A DNA stretch of 57,971 nt, taken from the NCBI GenBank assembly GCA_025358155.1, contig JANYKR010000086.1, positions 1-57,971 on the forward strand, read 5' to 3'. The stretch comes from Betaproteobacteria bacterium (GTDB taxonomy: Bacteria; Pseudomonadota; Gammaproteobacteria; Burkholderiales; Burkholderiaceae_C). Shown here in pieces: positions 49,181-57,971 of the stretch. Positions within the stretch are counted from its first letter, which is position 1; every line of letters starts with the position of its first letter. The notes under the pieces were generated by a model. It had not been told where the DNA came from. It did not search any database and worked only from the letters and a program-made list of their open reading frames with translations. The translations under genes were made by a program, and so were the position numbers.

Positions 49181-52100
49181 ATGCCCATGCACCCGCCCGC
49201 CGCCCTCAGCCTGAGCCTGCTTGAAGACGGCGTCGGCGGCCTGATCTTTCTGCTGTCGTCCGGCGGTGGCAGCGTGCAGCATGAACGCCAGGCCCTGCCT
49301 GCCGCCGGCCTGGCGCGCTGGACTCGCGAAGCCTTGCCGCTGGCCGCGTCAGCCCACAGCCTGCTGGACTTCGGTCTGACGATGTCCGAGGCCTTGCTGC
49401 CTGCGCCATTGCGCGAGGTGCTGGCCCGCCAGCCCGCCGGCAGCGGCCTGCAACTGCAACTCGGGCAAGCGCTGGCCGACTTGCCCTGGGAGCTGGCCGC
49501 GCTGCAATTTCTGCCCGGCCGCCTGGCGGCGCCAACCAGCCAGAGCGCCGCACGGCATCTGGACGAGCACTTCACCGTCGTGCGCCGCATCATGGCCGCC
49601 GGTGCGCCGCCCAGCGTGCTGCGCCAGCGCGCGCCCGGCGCCTTGCTGCAGGTGCTGCATGGCATGACAGGCGCCACCACCGCAGCCGACACCCCCCAGC
49701 CCGGCCGCTTCGGGCCGCTGCTGCTGCGTGTGCATGCCGGTGACGGTAGCACGCCCGAGGCCTGGCGCCGGGCCGTGGCCAACGCCGACATCGTGCACTT
49801 GCACGGCACAGCGCTGTCGGCCGAGCCGCTGCTGGCCGCCGCCACGGCGCTGTGCCAGCCTGAGGGGCTTGCCGAGCTGGCGCTGGCGCCCCGATTGCTG
49901 ATTGTCGAGGGCCTGCCGGCTGCCGCCCACACCCTGCTCGCGCTGGCAGCCGGCCGCGCCGGGCTCAGCCTGCTGGCCACCGAGGCCGCTTCGCCGCTGG
50001 CGCTGGCCAGCTTCTATGCCGCACTGGCCGACGGCAGCAGCCTGGGTGCGGCGGCGCAGCAGGCGCGGGCCGCCGCGCGCCGGGCCCAGGCGCCCGGCGC
50101 CACGGCCTGGTTCTTCGGCGACGGCCCCTACACCCCGTTGCCACTGGCACCCGCTGCAGCGCTTGTGGCCGCCAAGCCCGGCAGTGCGCCCTCCGCACCC
50201 GAAGACGACGTGCGCCAGGTCACCATCCTGGCCTGTGACCTGGTCAATTCGACCGGCTTGATGCACCGGCTGGGCGACGAAGAGTACAGCGAGCGCCTGA
50301 CCCACTACCACCGGCGGGTTGCCGACATCGCCCAGCAGCACGACGGCTTTGCCGACGACCCGCAGGGCGATGACGGCTTCATGTGCTACTTCGGCTACCC
50401 GGTGGCCAGCGAGGACGCCGCCGCCGCCGCCTTGCGGGCCGGCCTGGCGCTGAGTGGCGCGCTCGACGACCTGGGCCTGGCTGTGCGCATCGGCATTTCC
50501 ACCGGCCGGGTGGTGATCCGCCATAACCAGCCGGTGGGCAGCGCGGTGCACCATGCGGCCCGGCTGCAGGCCTGCGCCGGTGCTGGCGGGGTGTTGGCCA
50601 GCGCCGCCACCCGCCAGATTGCGGGCGAGCGCTTCGAGTTCAGCCTCGAGGCCGAAGTCTCGCAGCTCAAAGGGTTTGCCGAAGGCGGTGCGGTCTACCG
50701 CGTTCACCGCGAGCGGCCCACCCAGGGCACCGAACGCTTCGACACCCGCGCCTACCTCACCGCCTTCATCGGCCGCGACGCCGAGCTGACCCAGCTGCAG
50801 CAGCGCTGGCAGGCCGCCCTGGCGGGCGAGCGCCAGGCCTTGCTGCTGGTGGGCGAGGCCGGCATCGGCAAATCGCGTCTGGTGCGCGAGTTTCGCCAAA
50901 GCCTGGACGCTGCCGGCCACCGCACACTGGAATGCCGCTGCGCCGCCGAGCACACCGGCAGCGCTTTTCAGCCGCTGATCGACGTGCTGCGGCGCCGGCT
51001 GCAGATCCAGGCGGGCGACGACCCGGCGCTGCAACTGGCGCGGCTGCGCATGCTGGAGATCACCTCCGTCCCCGGTGGCGACGAGGCCCTGACCCTGCTC
51101 GGCCTGTTGCTGTCGGTGCCGGCCGAGGTGCTGCCGCCGCTGGCGGATGCGGCCATCGCCACCTCGGCCGAGCGCCGGCGCCAGCGCACCATGGGCCTGC
51201 TGCTGCAGGTCTCGCAGGGCCTGACCGGGCCGGTCTGCTTGATTTTTGAGGATGTGCACTGGATCGACCCGTCCACCCGCGAGCTGGTGCAACGCATGAT
51301 CGACGGCCCGCGCCAGCAGCCGGTGCTGCTGCTGCTGACCCAGCGCAGCGGCGCCGGCACCCTTGATGCCGGCTTCAAAGTGCCCAGCCTGGCCCTGACC
51401 GGCCTGGGTGCCGAGGCCGCCCGGGCCCTGGTGCAAGGCGCGATCGGCAGTGCCTTGCTGGCCACCGACCTGGTGCGCTGGCTGGCCGCCCGCTCCGACG
51501 GCGTGCCGCTGTTCATCGAAGAATCAGCCCGCATGGCCGCCGTGCTGGCAGCTCGCCAGCCCGGCGCCGATGTCGCCTCCTCGCTGCGCGATGCCGTGCC
51601 CGACACCTTGCAAGACCTGTTGATGGCCCGGCTCGACCAATTGCCGCAGGCCAAGCGTGCCGCCCAGATGGGCGCCGCGCTGGGTCGGGCCTTCAGGCAG
51701 GCGCTGATCGAGGCGGTCAACCGGCATCCCGGCTCGCCGATCCAGCTGCCGGCGTTGGGCGCCGAACTGAGCGCGCTGGTGCAGGCCGGCTTGCTGGGCA
51801 CGCAGGGCGAGGGTCCGCAGCGGCTCTACACCTTCAAACACTCGCTGGTGCGCGATGCCGCCCACCAGTCGCTGCTGGAGCGCGACCGCCGGCGATTGCA
51901 CGCCGCCATTGCCGACGTGCTGCAACACCAGTTTGCAGCGCTCTGCGACAGCCAGCCCGAACGCCTGGCACAGCACCATGAGCAAGCCGGCATGGCCGAC
52001 GAGGCCTTGGCCGGCTGGCAGCGTGCCGCCCGTCACGCCACCCAACGCTCGGCGATGGACGAGGCGATTGCCCACCTGCGGCGCGCGCTGACCCTGGTGC

Positions 52101-53287
52101 TGCGCCAGGCCCCCGGGCCCGACCGCGACCGCACCGAGCTGCAACTGCAACTGCCGCTGGCCAGCCGGCTGATCGGCAGCGCCGGCTACGGCGCCGATGC
52201 GGTCGAGGCGGTCTACGGCCGGGCGCTGGCGCTGGGCCAGTCACTGGCCGATGACGCGGCGCAGACCAAGGCCAGACTGGGCCTGGGTGGCTACCACTTC
52301 ATGCGGGGCGACTTTGCCCGGGCTATGGCCTTGGCGCAGGAGGTCGAGTCCAGTCTGGGCAGCACGCCGCAGGCGCGCCCGCGCATGCAATCGGCCTGGG
52401 CTCAGGCCAATGTGTTGTTCAGCCAGGGTCAATTGCGCAACGCGATGGCGCTGATGGCCCGCTGCCAGGACGACCACCGCACGCTCGGCCACCGCCCAGC
52501 CGCCGTGCAAGACATCGGCGTGATGTGCCTGTGTTACTCGGCCTGGGCCCTGTGGGCGCTGGGCCATGCCGACCAGGCGCTGGCCAGCGCCCACCAGGCG
52601 GTGGCGGTGGCCGAGCAACTGGCGCACCGCTTCAGCATTGGCCAGGCCTACGGCTTCCTGGCCGTGGTGCATTACCTGCGCGGCGAAACCGCGCCGGGTT
52701 TGAGCGCCGCCCAGCGTGCACTCGAGGTCAGCGAGGCCGGCGGTTTTGCAGTCTGGCTGGCGCATGCCAAGGCGATCCACGGCCGGCTACTGGCCGAGCA
52801 GGGCGACCTGCCCGCCGGCCTGGCAGCGATGGACGACGGCCATGCCCTCTGGGCCGCCACCGGCGCGGCGGTGACGCAACCGCTGTACCTGGTGCTGCGC
52901 GCCGAAGGCCTGGCGCTGGCCGGCCGGCCTGACGAGGGCTTGGCCCTGATCCACCAGGCCCAGGCCCTGATCGACCGCCACGGCGAGTACTGCCATGCCC
53001 CCGAGGTGCACCGGCTGCGCGGTGAGCTGCTGCGCCAGACCGGCCGCCCGGCCGCCGAGGTCGAACCCTGGTTGCAGGCCGGTTTGCGCTGCGCCCAGCA
53101 GCTGCAACTGCACGGCATGGCGCTCAAGAGCGGCATCGCCCTGGCGCGCTTGTGGCTGGACGACGGCCAGCCGCAACGCGCTGCTGCCTTGCTCACGCAG
53201 CAACTGGCGGCGTTCAGCGAGGGCCATCAAACCCGCGATCTGCAGCAGGCGCAGCAGCTGCTGGCGGCCTGCCAGCTGGCGGGCTGA
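49181..53287 (+). CDS. Large multidomain protein: CHAT-like, class III nucleotide cyclase, STAND/AAA ATPase, TPR
   Basis: About 1,368 residues, cytoplasmic. Residues 1-320 resemble a CHAT caspase-like domain: LPWELAALQFLPGRLA, FTVVRRIM, the histidine strand ADIVHLHGTAL (His 208) and FYAALADGSSLGAAAQQAR; the strand that should carry the Cys reads RLLIVEGLP. About 343-515 is a class III cyclase domain: Asp 353 in LACDLVNSTG, Asp 397 in QGDDGFMCYFGYP, Arg 461 in AVHHAARLQ; the usual adenine-contacting Lys (position 393) is Asp and the Asn (position 457) is His. About 535-850 is an AAA_16-type NTPase (LLLVGEAGIGKSRLVREF from 558; CLIFEDVHWIDP near 690). The remainder is TPR-like helices. ATG 49181 was chosen; 49187 and GTG 49130 are alternatives. 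It stands alone. Confidence 0.85.
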   Translation: MPMHPPAALSLSLLEDGVGGLIFLLSSGGGSVQHERQALPAAGLARWTREALPLAASAHSLLDFGLTMSEALLPAPLREVLARQPAGSGLQLQLGQALADLPWELAALQFLPGRLAAPTSQSAARHLDEHFTVVRRIMAAGAPPSVLRQRAPGALLQVLHGMTGATTAADTPQPGRFGPLLLRVHAGDGSTPEAWRRAVANADIVHLHGTALSAEPLLAAATALCQPEGLAELALAPRLLIVEGLPAAAHTLLALAAGRAGLSLLATEAASPLALASFYAALADGSSLGAAAQQARAAARRAQAPGATAWFFGDGPYTPLPLAPAAALVAAKPGSAPSAPEDDVRQVTILACDLVNSTGLMHRLGDEEYSERLTHYHRRVADIAQQHDGFADDPQGDDGFMCYFGYPVASEDAAAAALRAGLALSGALDDLGLAVRIGISTGRVVIRHNQPVGSAVHHAARLQACAGAGGVLASAATRQIAGERFEFSLEAEVSQLKGFAEGGAVYRVHRERPTQGTERFDTRAYLTAFIGRDAELTQLQQRWQAALAGERQALLLVGEAGIGKSRLVREFRQSLDAAGHRTLECRCAAEHTGSAFQPLIDVLRRRLQIQAGDDPALQLARLRMLEITSVPGGDEALTLLGLLLSVPAEVLPPLADAAIATSAERRRQRTMGLLLQVSQGLTGPVCLIFEDVHWIDPSTRELVQRMIDGPRQQPVLLLLTQRSGAGTLDAGFKVPSLALTGLGAEAARALVQGAIGSALLATDLVRWLAARSDGVPLFIEESARMAAVLAARQPGADVASSLRDAVPDTLQDLLMARLDQLPQAKRAAQMGAALGRAFRQALIEAVNRHPGSPIQLPALGAELSALVQAGLLGTQGEGPQRLYTFKHSLVRDAAHQSLLERDRRRLHAAIADVLQHQFAALCDSQPERLAQHHEQAGMADEALAGWQRAARHATQRSAMDEAIAHLRRALTLVLRQAPGPDRDRTELQLQLPLASRLIGSAGYGADAVEAVYGRALALGQSLADDAAQTKARLGLGGYHFMRGDFARAMALAQEVESSLGSTPQARPRMQSAWAQANVLFSQGQLRNAMALMARCQDDHRTLGHRPAAVQDIGVMCLCYSAWALWALGHADQALASAHQAVAVAEQLAHRFSIGQAYGFLAVVHYLRGETAPGLSAAQRALEVSEAGGFAVWLAHAKAIHGRLLAEQGDLPAGLAAMDDGHALWAATGAAVTQPLYLVLRAEGLALAGRPDEGLALIHQAQALIDRHGEYCHAPEVHRLRGELLRQTGRPAAEVEPWLQAGLRCAQQLQLHGMALKSGIALARLWLDDGQPQRAAALLTQQLAAFSEGHQTRDLQQAQQLLAACQLAG

Positions 53288-53298
53288 GCCGTTCCGGC

Positions 53299-54492
53299 CT
53301 AACCCAGCGCCGGCACGTTGAACACCTGCCGCAGGTAGGCCAGAAAGGTCTGGTCGTCGCACAGGATCTTGCCCGGGCTGTCCGACAGCTTGGCCACCGG
53401 TTGGCCGTTGCAGTGGGCCAGCTTCATCACGATGTGCAGGGTGTGCAGGCCGACGTCGTTGGTCAGGTTGGTGCCGATGCCAAAACCGAGTTGGGTGCGG
53501 TCGGCAAAGTGTCGGTAGAGCTCAAACGCCCGCGGCAGGTTCAGCCCGTCCGAGAACACCAGCCGCTTGGTGTGGGTGTCGATGCGCAGGCGGGCGTAGT
53601 GGGCGAGGGCTTTTTCGCCCCAGACCACCGGGTCGCCCGAGTCGTGCCGCAGGCCGTCGAACAGCTTGGTGAAGTACAGGTCGAAATCGGCCAGAAAGGC
53701 GTCCATCCCGACCACGTCGGTCAGTGCCACGCCCAGGTCGCCGCGGTACTCCTGCACCCAGGCCTCCAGCGCCGCTTTCTGAAAATCACGCAGCCGAACG
53801 CCCAGTGCCTGGTAGGTCTGCAAGAACTCGTGCGCCATCGTGCCGATGGGCACCAGCCCCAGGTCACGCGCCAGCAGCACGCAGGACGTGCCCTTGAAGT
53901 ACTCGGGCACCTCGCGCGCCAGCGTGGCCACCACCTCGCGGTGCCAGGCACCCGAGAAGCGCCGGCGCACACCGAAGTCGAAAAACTCGAACGGGTTGCG
54001 GCGCTTGGGCTCCTGGCCAAAGGCGCGCAGCATCGCCACCTTCTCGGTCAACCGGCGCCGGCCCTCGGCCAGCGCATCGGCCTGATCGAAGCGCCGAAAG
54101 TACAACTCGTTGACGATCGCCAGCACATGGATCTCGAAGGCCATCACATGCACCTGCGGGCCACGCGCCACGATCTCCAGCGTGCCCTGGTTGTCGCGCA
54201 CCTCGATGAAGTCGCGCTGGAACTGGAAGATGCGCAAGAAATCGACGAAGTCGGTCTTGATGAAGCGCAGGCCGCGCAGGTAGGCCAGCTCATCGGGCTG
54301 GAAGCGCAGGGTACAGAGGTGGTCGAGCTGCTCGTTGAGCTCGCCGATCAGGTGGGTGAGCGGGTAGTCGCGCGCATTGCGGCAGATGAAGATGTACTCG
54401 GCCTGGGTCTGCGGATGCCGGTGCAGCATCGCCTGCCACATCGTGAACTTGTAGAGGTCGGTCTCCAGCAGGCTGTGCAGCACGGGTTGCAT
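53299..54492 (-). CDS. pncB: Nicotinate phosphoribosyltransferase
   Basis: 397 residues of the type II phosphoribosyltransferase fold that makes nicotinate mononucleotide from nicotinic acid and PRPP in NAD salvage. Seen are [20 protein letters not shown] at the start, [20 protein letters not shown], the regulatory phospho-histidine site [20 protein letters not shown] and the C-terminal [22 protein letters not shown] 54492 begins [16 protein letters not shown]; the open frame continues upstream into the neighbouring hydrolase gene on the other strand, which is rejected. It ends 11 bases from the large CHAT-cyclase gene, so the two converge with almost no terminator space. Confidence 0.94.
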   Translation of the reverse strand: MQPVLHSLLETDLYKFTMWQAMLHRHPQTQAEYIFICRNARDYPLTHLIGELNEQLDHLCTLRFQPDELAYLRGLRFIKTDFVDFLRIFQFQRDFIEVRDNQGTLEIVARGPQVHVMAFEIHVLAIVNELYFRRFDQADALAEGRRRLTEKVAMLRAFGQEPKRRNPFEFFDFGVRRRFSGAWHREVVATLAREVPEYFKGTSCVLLARDLGLVPIGTMAHEFLQTYQALGVRLRDFQKAALEAWVQEYRGDLGVALTDVVGMDAFLADFDLYFTKLFDGLRHDSGDPVVWGEKALAHYARLRIDTHTKRLVFSDGLNLPRAFELYRHFADRTQLGFGIGTNLTNDVGLHTLHIVMKLAHCNGQPVAKLSDSPGKILCDDQTFLAYLRQVFNVPALG

Positions 54493-54558
54493 GGGGGCGG
54501 CGTCTACGACGACGGATGCGGTCAATGACCCAGGGCTGGCAGTATAGGATCGGCCGCC

Positions 54559-55692
54559 ATGCGCGGATCCCACACACCCAGCCCGCCCGACATCCGGCGG
54601 CGCCACGGTCTGGCGCTGGCCGCCGCCAGCATGGCGAGTTGCGCTGCACTGCCGTTGCAGCTTGCGCGGGCCCAGGCCAGCCCGATTTGCACGGGTGACG
54701 AGGCGCTGTGCCGGCTGATCACGCCGGCCGGGCTGGACCAGAGCAACACCCACGCCGTGCTGGTCGAGCAGGCCGGCCGCATCCGGGCCGAGGCCTATTT
54801 TCGCGGGCAGGACAAGCCGTCTGGCCGCTGGTTTGAGCAGACCGTCGATTTCAGCCCGGAGACGCCGCACGACCTGCGCTCGATCACCAAGAGTGTGGTC
54901 GGCCTGCTGGCCGGCATCGTGCACGGGCGCGGCCTGCTCGGACCGCTCGACACCCCGGTGTTCGACTTCTTCCCCGAGCATGCCGACCTGGCCACGCCCG
55001 AGCGCCGCCAGATCACCGTGCAACACCTGCTGGACATGACACCCGGCTGGCAGTGGCGCGAGTGGGATCTGCCGTACACCGACCCGAGCAACAGCGAGAC
55101 CCGCATGGGCATCGCACTGGACCGGGACCGCTACCTGCTCGACCTGCCGCTGCTGCATACGCCCGGCAGCCATTGGGACTACAGCGGCGGCGCCACCGCG
55201 CTGCTGGGCGAGATCGTCGAGCGCAGCGCCGGCCAGCCGCTGCAGGCCCTGGCGCAGGCCACGCTGTTCGGCCCGCTGGGTTTTGCTGACGTGACCTGGC
55301 GCACCGGCTGGCGCGGCAAGGCGCTGGCCTACTCGGGCCTGCGTCTGACGCCGCGCCAACTGGCGCAACTTGGCCGCCTGGTGCTGGCCGGCGGGCGCTG
55401 GCAGGGCGCTGTGCTGGTGCCCGAGCCCTGGGTGGCGGCAACGATGACCCCGGGGGTGGCGGCCGCAGACGGCTTTCGCTACAGCCGTCAGTGGTGGCAC
55501 GGCCGCTTCACCCGGGGCGCTGGCGCGGGTTTCAGCTGGGTGGGTTGTCTGGGCAACGGCGGCCAACGCCTGTTCACCGTGCCGGCGCTCGACCTGGTGG
55601 TGGTCGTCACCGCCGGGCGCTACAACCAGCCCAACAACGGCCGGGCGTCGGGTGAAATCTTCCGGGCGGTGCTGGAGCAGCTGCGGGCTTGA
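54559..55692 (+). CDS. Exported serine hydrolase, beta-lactamase/penicillin-binding family
   Basis: 377 residues with a signal peptide ([20 protein letters not shown] to ARAQAS), so it acts in the periplasm or outside. The nucleophile motif is [14 protein letters not shown] (Ser in SITK), the Tyr-x-Asn-type motif is [17 protein letters not shown] (YSG in place of YxN), and the last conserved strand is [19 protein letters not shown] with the GNGGQ block. Relatives include class C beta-lactamase-like esterases and 6-aminohexanoate-oligomer hydrolase. Unlike the similar gene at 8.3 kb, its N-terminal region is complete. It is divergent from pncB (66-base gap) and its substrate is unknown. Confidence 0.88.
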   Translation: MRGSHTPSPPDIRRRHGLALAAASMASCAALPLQLARAQASPICTGDEALCRLITPAGLDQSNTHAVLVEQAGRIRAEAYFRGQDKPSGRWFEQTVDFSPETPHDLRSITKSVVGLLAGIVHGRGLLGPLDTPVFDFFPEHADLATPERRQITVQHLLDMTPGWQWREWDLPYTDPSNSETRMGIALDRDRYLLDLPLLHTPGSHWDYSGGATALLGEIVERSAGQPLQALAQATLFGPLGFADVTWRTGWRGKALAYSGLRLTPRQLAQLGRLVLAGGRWQGAVLVPEPWVAATMTPGVAAADGFRYSRQWWHGRFTRGAGAGFSWVGCLGNGGQRLFTVPALDLVVVVTAGRYNQPNNGRASGEIFRAVLEQLRA

Positions 55693-55732
55693 GGCTGCGG
55701 CCGCCCGGCGCCACCGTACGGTGGCCGCGCTG

Positions 55733-56521
55733 TCAGAAGGTGCCGGGGTAGGCGCCGCCGTCCATCAGGATGTTCTGGCCGGTGATGTAGCCGGCGTGTG
55801 CGCTGCACAAGAACGCGCAGGCCGCGCCAAACTCGTCGGCCGTGCCAAAGCGTTGGGTCGGGTTGAGCTTGCGCCGGGCGTCCAGCAGGGCCTCGACAGT
55901 CTGGCCCGACTTTTGGGCCGCGCCGGCCATCGTGCCGCGCAGGCGGTCGGTATCGAACGGGCCCGGCAGCAGCGCGTTGATCGTGACGTTGTGCGAGGCC
56001 AGCTGGCTCTGGCGCGCCACGCCCGCCACAAAGCCGGTCAGCCCCGAACGCGCGCCGTTGCTCAGCCCCAGGATGTCGATCGGCGCCTTGACGGCGGCCG
56101 AGGTGATGTTGATGACCCGGCCAAAGCCGCGCTCGGCCATCGTGTCCACCGTGGCCTTGATCAGTTCGATGGGCGTGAGCATGTTGGCGTCCAGCGCCGC
56201 GATCCAGGCTGCGCGGTCCCAGGTCCTGAAGTCACCCGGCGGTGGGCCACCGGCGTTGTTGATCAGGATGTCGACCTGCGGGCAGGCTGCCAGCGCCGCC
56301 GCCCGGCCCTCGGGCGTGGTGATGTCGCCGGCCACCGCCAGCACCTGAACAGCGGGGTTGAGCGCACGCAACTCGGCAGCGGTGGCTTGCAGCGTGGCGT
56401 CGCCCCGCGCGGTGATCACGACGTTGACGCCCTCACGCACCAGCGCAGCGGCACAGCCCTTGCCCAGGCCCTTGCTGGCGGCGCAGACCAGCGCCCATTT
56501 GCCTGAAATGCCGAGATCCAT
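55733..56521 (-). CDS. SDR-family oxidoreductase, atypical catalytic site
   Basis: 262 residues with a Rossmann fold: cofactor loop [16 protein letters not shown] (TGxxxGxG variant), Asp in [15 protein letters not shown], the NNAGG motif in [14 protein letters not shown], and [10 protein letters not shown] at the end. The serine is present ([17 protein letters not shown]) but the usual YxxxK is replaced by SNGAR ([18 protein letters not shown]), so the proton-relay Tyr and Lys are missing. A group of SDRs with this SNGAR pattern exists. Activity is therefore uncertain; it may reduce an unusual substrate or act as a binding protein. ATG 56521 was chosen because the cofactor loop starts 12 residues later; the longer frame adds 30 poor residues. 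Confidence 0.85.
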   Translation of the reverse strand: MDLGISGKWALVCAASKGLGKGCAAALVREGVNVVITARGDATLQATAAELRALNPAVQVLAVAGDITTPEGRAAALAACPQVDILINNAGGPPPGDFRTWDRAAWIAALDANMLTPIELIKATVDTMAERGFGRVINITSAAVKAPIDILGLSNGARSGLTGFVAGVARQSQLASHNVTINALLPGPFDTDRLRGTMAGAAQKSGQTVEALLDARRKLNPTQRFGTADEFGAACAFLCSAHAGYITGQNILMDGGAYPGTF

Positions 56522-56616
56522 GTGCTGTGCTCCAAGAGTGGCCGGGCAGTATGCCGTGGCAGGCGACATGCCGCTGCCGCCCACGCTCACGCCTGTCAAC
56601 CACCGGCCCAAAAACC

Positions 56617-57948
56617 TCAGGCCATGCCGCCAGCCGTGCCGGCCTGGCCGCGCCGCTGGCGGTTGAAGTTCCAGGCCGCCGCCAGCAGCCCGACCCCACC
56701 CGCCGCCAGCACCGCGCCGGTGCCTACCGCACCCACCAGCAGGCCGGCCAGGCCCACGCCCATCGACTGGCCCAGAAAAAAGCAGGCTGCAAACGCCGCC
56801 ACCGCTGAACCCCGGCGCTCAGGCGCCATCTGGGTGGCGTGGGTCTGCAAGGTGTTGTGCATCATGTAAAAACCCAAGCCCATCAGCGCGCAGGCCGGCA
56901 TCGCCCAGGCCCAGGCCGGTGCCCAGGCCAGGGCCCAGAGCGCGGCGGCCATCAAGACCGAGCCGGTCCGAACCAGCACCACCTCACCCAGCCGCCGCAC
57001 CAGCACCCGGGCAAATAGCGCAAAGCCCAGGCCGCCGAGCGCAAACAGCATCACCAGCGCGCCCACTGTGGACAGCGGCAGGTCGAACCGCTGGTGCAGG
57101 TGCGCCGCGATGAAGGCAAACGGCCCGTACAGCGCAGCACCCTCGCAAAAAACCGTCAGCAGCACGACCCTGGCCCAGGGCCTGGCCAGCACCGCGACAA
57201 ACTCGGCCAGCCCGCGCTGCAACGCATTGCCGCTGGCCGAGGCCCGGGCGGCGGCCTGGGCGTTGGACGCGGCCACAGCCGCTGGCGGCAGGCGCCGACG
57301 CACCCATTGCAGCACCAGCGCCACCGCCAGAAACAAGCCGGCGACGCCAAAAAAGGGCGTGCGCCAGTCCAGGTGTTCAGCGGCAAAACCGCCGGCCCAT
57401 ACGCCGATCGCAAAGCCGGTGATCTGGCCGATCAAGAAGCGCGCCAGCACGGCCTGGCGCCGCTCGTAGGCCACCACATCGCCGATCCAGGCCATCGACA
57501 ACGGGATCACCGCCGCCGCCGTGGCGCCGGCTGCCAGCCGCCCGGCCAGCAACGCGCCATGACCGGGCGCCAGCGCACACAGCAGCGAGGTGCCGGCCGA
57601 CGCCAGGCAGGCCCAGGCGATGACGCGGTATTTGCCGTAACGGTCACCCAGCGGGCCAAACAGCAGCTGCGACAGGCCGTAGGCCACCGCAAACACGGTG
57701 ATCACCTGCGAGGCCTGACCCAGGGTGACAGAAAACTCCTGTGCCAGCCGGGGCAGCAAGGCATCGGCCAGGCGCAGCGACACGCCACTGGCCAGCGCGG
57801 CCAGCGCCAGACCGGTGATGGCCAGCACGGGCACGGCCATCGCCGGCACTGCCATCACCGGTGCGGCCACCACCGGTGTAGCCACCACCGGTGTAGCCAC
57901 CACCGGTGTAGCCACCACCGGTGTAGCCACCACCGGTGTAGCCACCAA
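56617..57948 (-). CDS. MFS transporter with a repeat-encoded N-terminus (start uncertain, may extend past the window end)
   Basis: About 443 residues with twelve predicted membrane segments. MFS motif A is seen as FGPLGDRYGKYRVIAWACLA after the second segment; LAAGATAAAVIPLSMAWIGD and VVAYERRQAVLARFLIGQIT follow. It resembles drug/sugar efflux MFS proteins of the AraJ-type group. The first 35 residues are VATPV-type repeats from a 15-bp minisatellite, ahead of VLAITGLALAALASGVSLRL, the true first membrane helix. The frame starts from a TTG at 57948, has no ribosome binding site, and remains open to the window edge, so the real start may be ATG 57858 (MAVPAM, after most of the repeat), or may lie outside. 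Confidence 0.85.
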   Translation of the reverse strand: MVATPVVATPVVATPVVATPVVATPVVAAPVMAVPAMAVPVLAITGLALAALASGVSLRLADALLPRLAQEFSVTLGQASQVITVFAVAYGLSQLLFGPLGDRYGKYRVIAWACLASAGTSLLCALAPGHGALLAGRLAAGATAAAVIPLSMAWIGDVVAYERRQAVLARFLIGQITGFAIGVWAGGFAAEHLDWRTPFFGVAGLFLAVALVLQWVRRRLPPAAVAASNAQAAARASASGNALQRGLAEFVAVLARPWARVVLLTVFCEGAALYGPFAFIAAHLHQRFDLPLSTVGALVMLFALGGLGFALFARVLVRRLGEVVLVRTGSVLMAAALWALAWAPAWAWAMPACALMGLGFYMMHNTLQTHATQMAPERRGSAVAAFAACFFLGQSMGVGLAGLLVGAVGTGAVLAAGGVGLLAAAWNFNRQRRGQAGTAGGMA

Positions 57949-57949
57949 T
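57851..57949. repeat. 15-bp tandem repeat (coding minisatellite)
   Basis: Five perfect copies of GCCACCACCGGTGTA run from 57866 to 57940, with a diverged copy before (57851-57865) and a partial one after. On the minus strand each unit encodes VATPV in frame, so copy-number change adds or removes five residues without a frameshift. Each unit contains the palindrome ACCGGT. Confidence 0.9.
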
Positions 57950-57971
57950 GCCGCGGCGGATGAGGGGGTGT

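Noticed and set aside
49349-51436. 695-codon leftward open frame
   Set aside because: It is antisense to the CHAT-cyclase gene, composed mostly of Gln, Arg, Gly and Ala, has no motifs, and follows the high-GC shadow pattern.
54493-55566. Upstream extension of the pncB frame by about 358 codons
   Set aside because: It is antisense to a clear serine hydrolase gene, and PncB homologues begin at the ATG at 54492.
1-57971. CRISPR arrays, tRNA or rRNA genes, insertion sequences, integrases, attachment sites
   Set aside because: None seen. The short tandem arrays lack CRISPR-like spacers (units are contiguous), and no transposase or integrase motif was found in any frame.

Overview
The window is about 58 kb of high-GC, densely coding DNA from the chromosome of a betaproteobacterium. 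Burkholderiales is the most likely order, in the Sphaerotilaceae/Comamonadaceae range; this is inferred from the sox gene order (soxC-D-Y-Z), strong G/C at third codon positions, AGGAG-type ribosome binding sites and the housekeeping proteins (MurB, YajQ, MetY, AmpG, PncB). No tRNA, rRNA, CRISPR array, integrase or transposase was seen.

Layout. 0-3.3 kb: a thiosulfate-oxidation operon read leftwards (soxC, soxD, soxY, start of soxZ). A TDT/SLAC1-family anion transporter is divergent from it and is a candidate sulfite exporter. 4.6-15.5 kb: mixed housekeeping and orphan genes (a peptide-type solute-binding protein, a TTC38-like protein, a histidine phosphatase, an N-terminally short beta-lactamase-like hydrolase, a fasciclin protein, metY, a lytic transglycosylase, an alpha/beta hydrolase and a YegD-like Hsp70). 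A 13.1-kb gap holds what looks like the decayed start of a type III DNA methyltransferase gene. 15.6-17.7 kb: an unusual pair, a papain-family protease fused to a tectonin/PLL-like beta-propeller, followed at once by a chagasin-type (I42) cysteine-protease inhibitor. 17.7-22.4 kb: UPF0149, murB, an HPt protein, yajQ, a retropepsin-like protease and a VOC protein. 22.4-28.3 kb: a leftward lipid/redox block (flavin oxidoreductase, quinone oxidoreductase, acyl-CoA dehydrogenase), then a GST-family gene broken by one amber codon and an orphan AAA/DUF4143 ATPase. 28.3-37.7 kb: envelope and regulatory genes (SRPBCC, YihY, PHB-depolymerase-like esterase, acyltransferase, AmpG, M48 protease, Crp/Fnr, LuxR-type, MazG-like).

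37.7-48.8 kb looks like one functional island. An AcoR-type sigma-54 activator is divergent from a sorbosone-dehydrogenase-like quinoprotein and a small cytochrome c, with a well-spaced sigma-54 promoter in the gap. A Cache-domain NarX/NarL-like two-component system follows, then a complete HAAT (Liv-type) ABC transporter in which LivM and LivG are fused. A strong hairpin/U-run terminator separates the binding-protein gene from the permease genes. 49.2-53.3 kb: one very large protein with a CHAT-like domain, a class III nucleotide cyclase domain, a STAND/AAA ATPase and TPR-like repeats. Key residues of both the CHAT and cyclase domains appear to be changed. 53.3-58 kb: pncB, a serine hydrolase, an SDR lacking the usual Tyr/Lys pair, and an MFS transporter whose N-terminus is encoded by a 15-bp minisatellite.

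The best candidates for undescribed biology are the papain-propeller/chagasin pair and the CHAT-cyclase-ATPase-TPR protein. The sigma-54 island and the several broken or shortened genes also deserve a look. All identifications come from reading motifs by eye; no database search was run.
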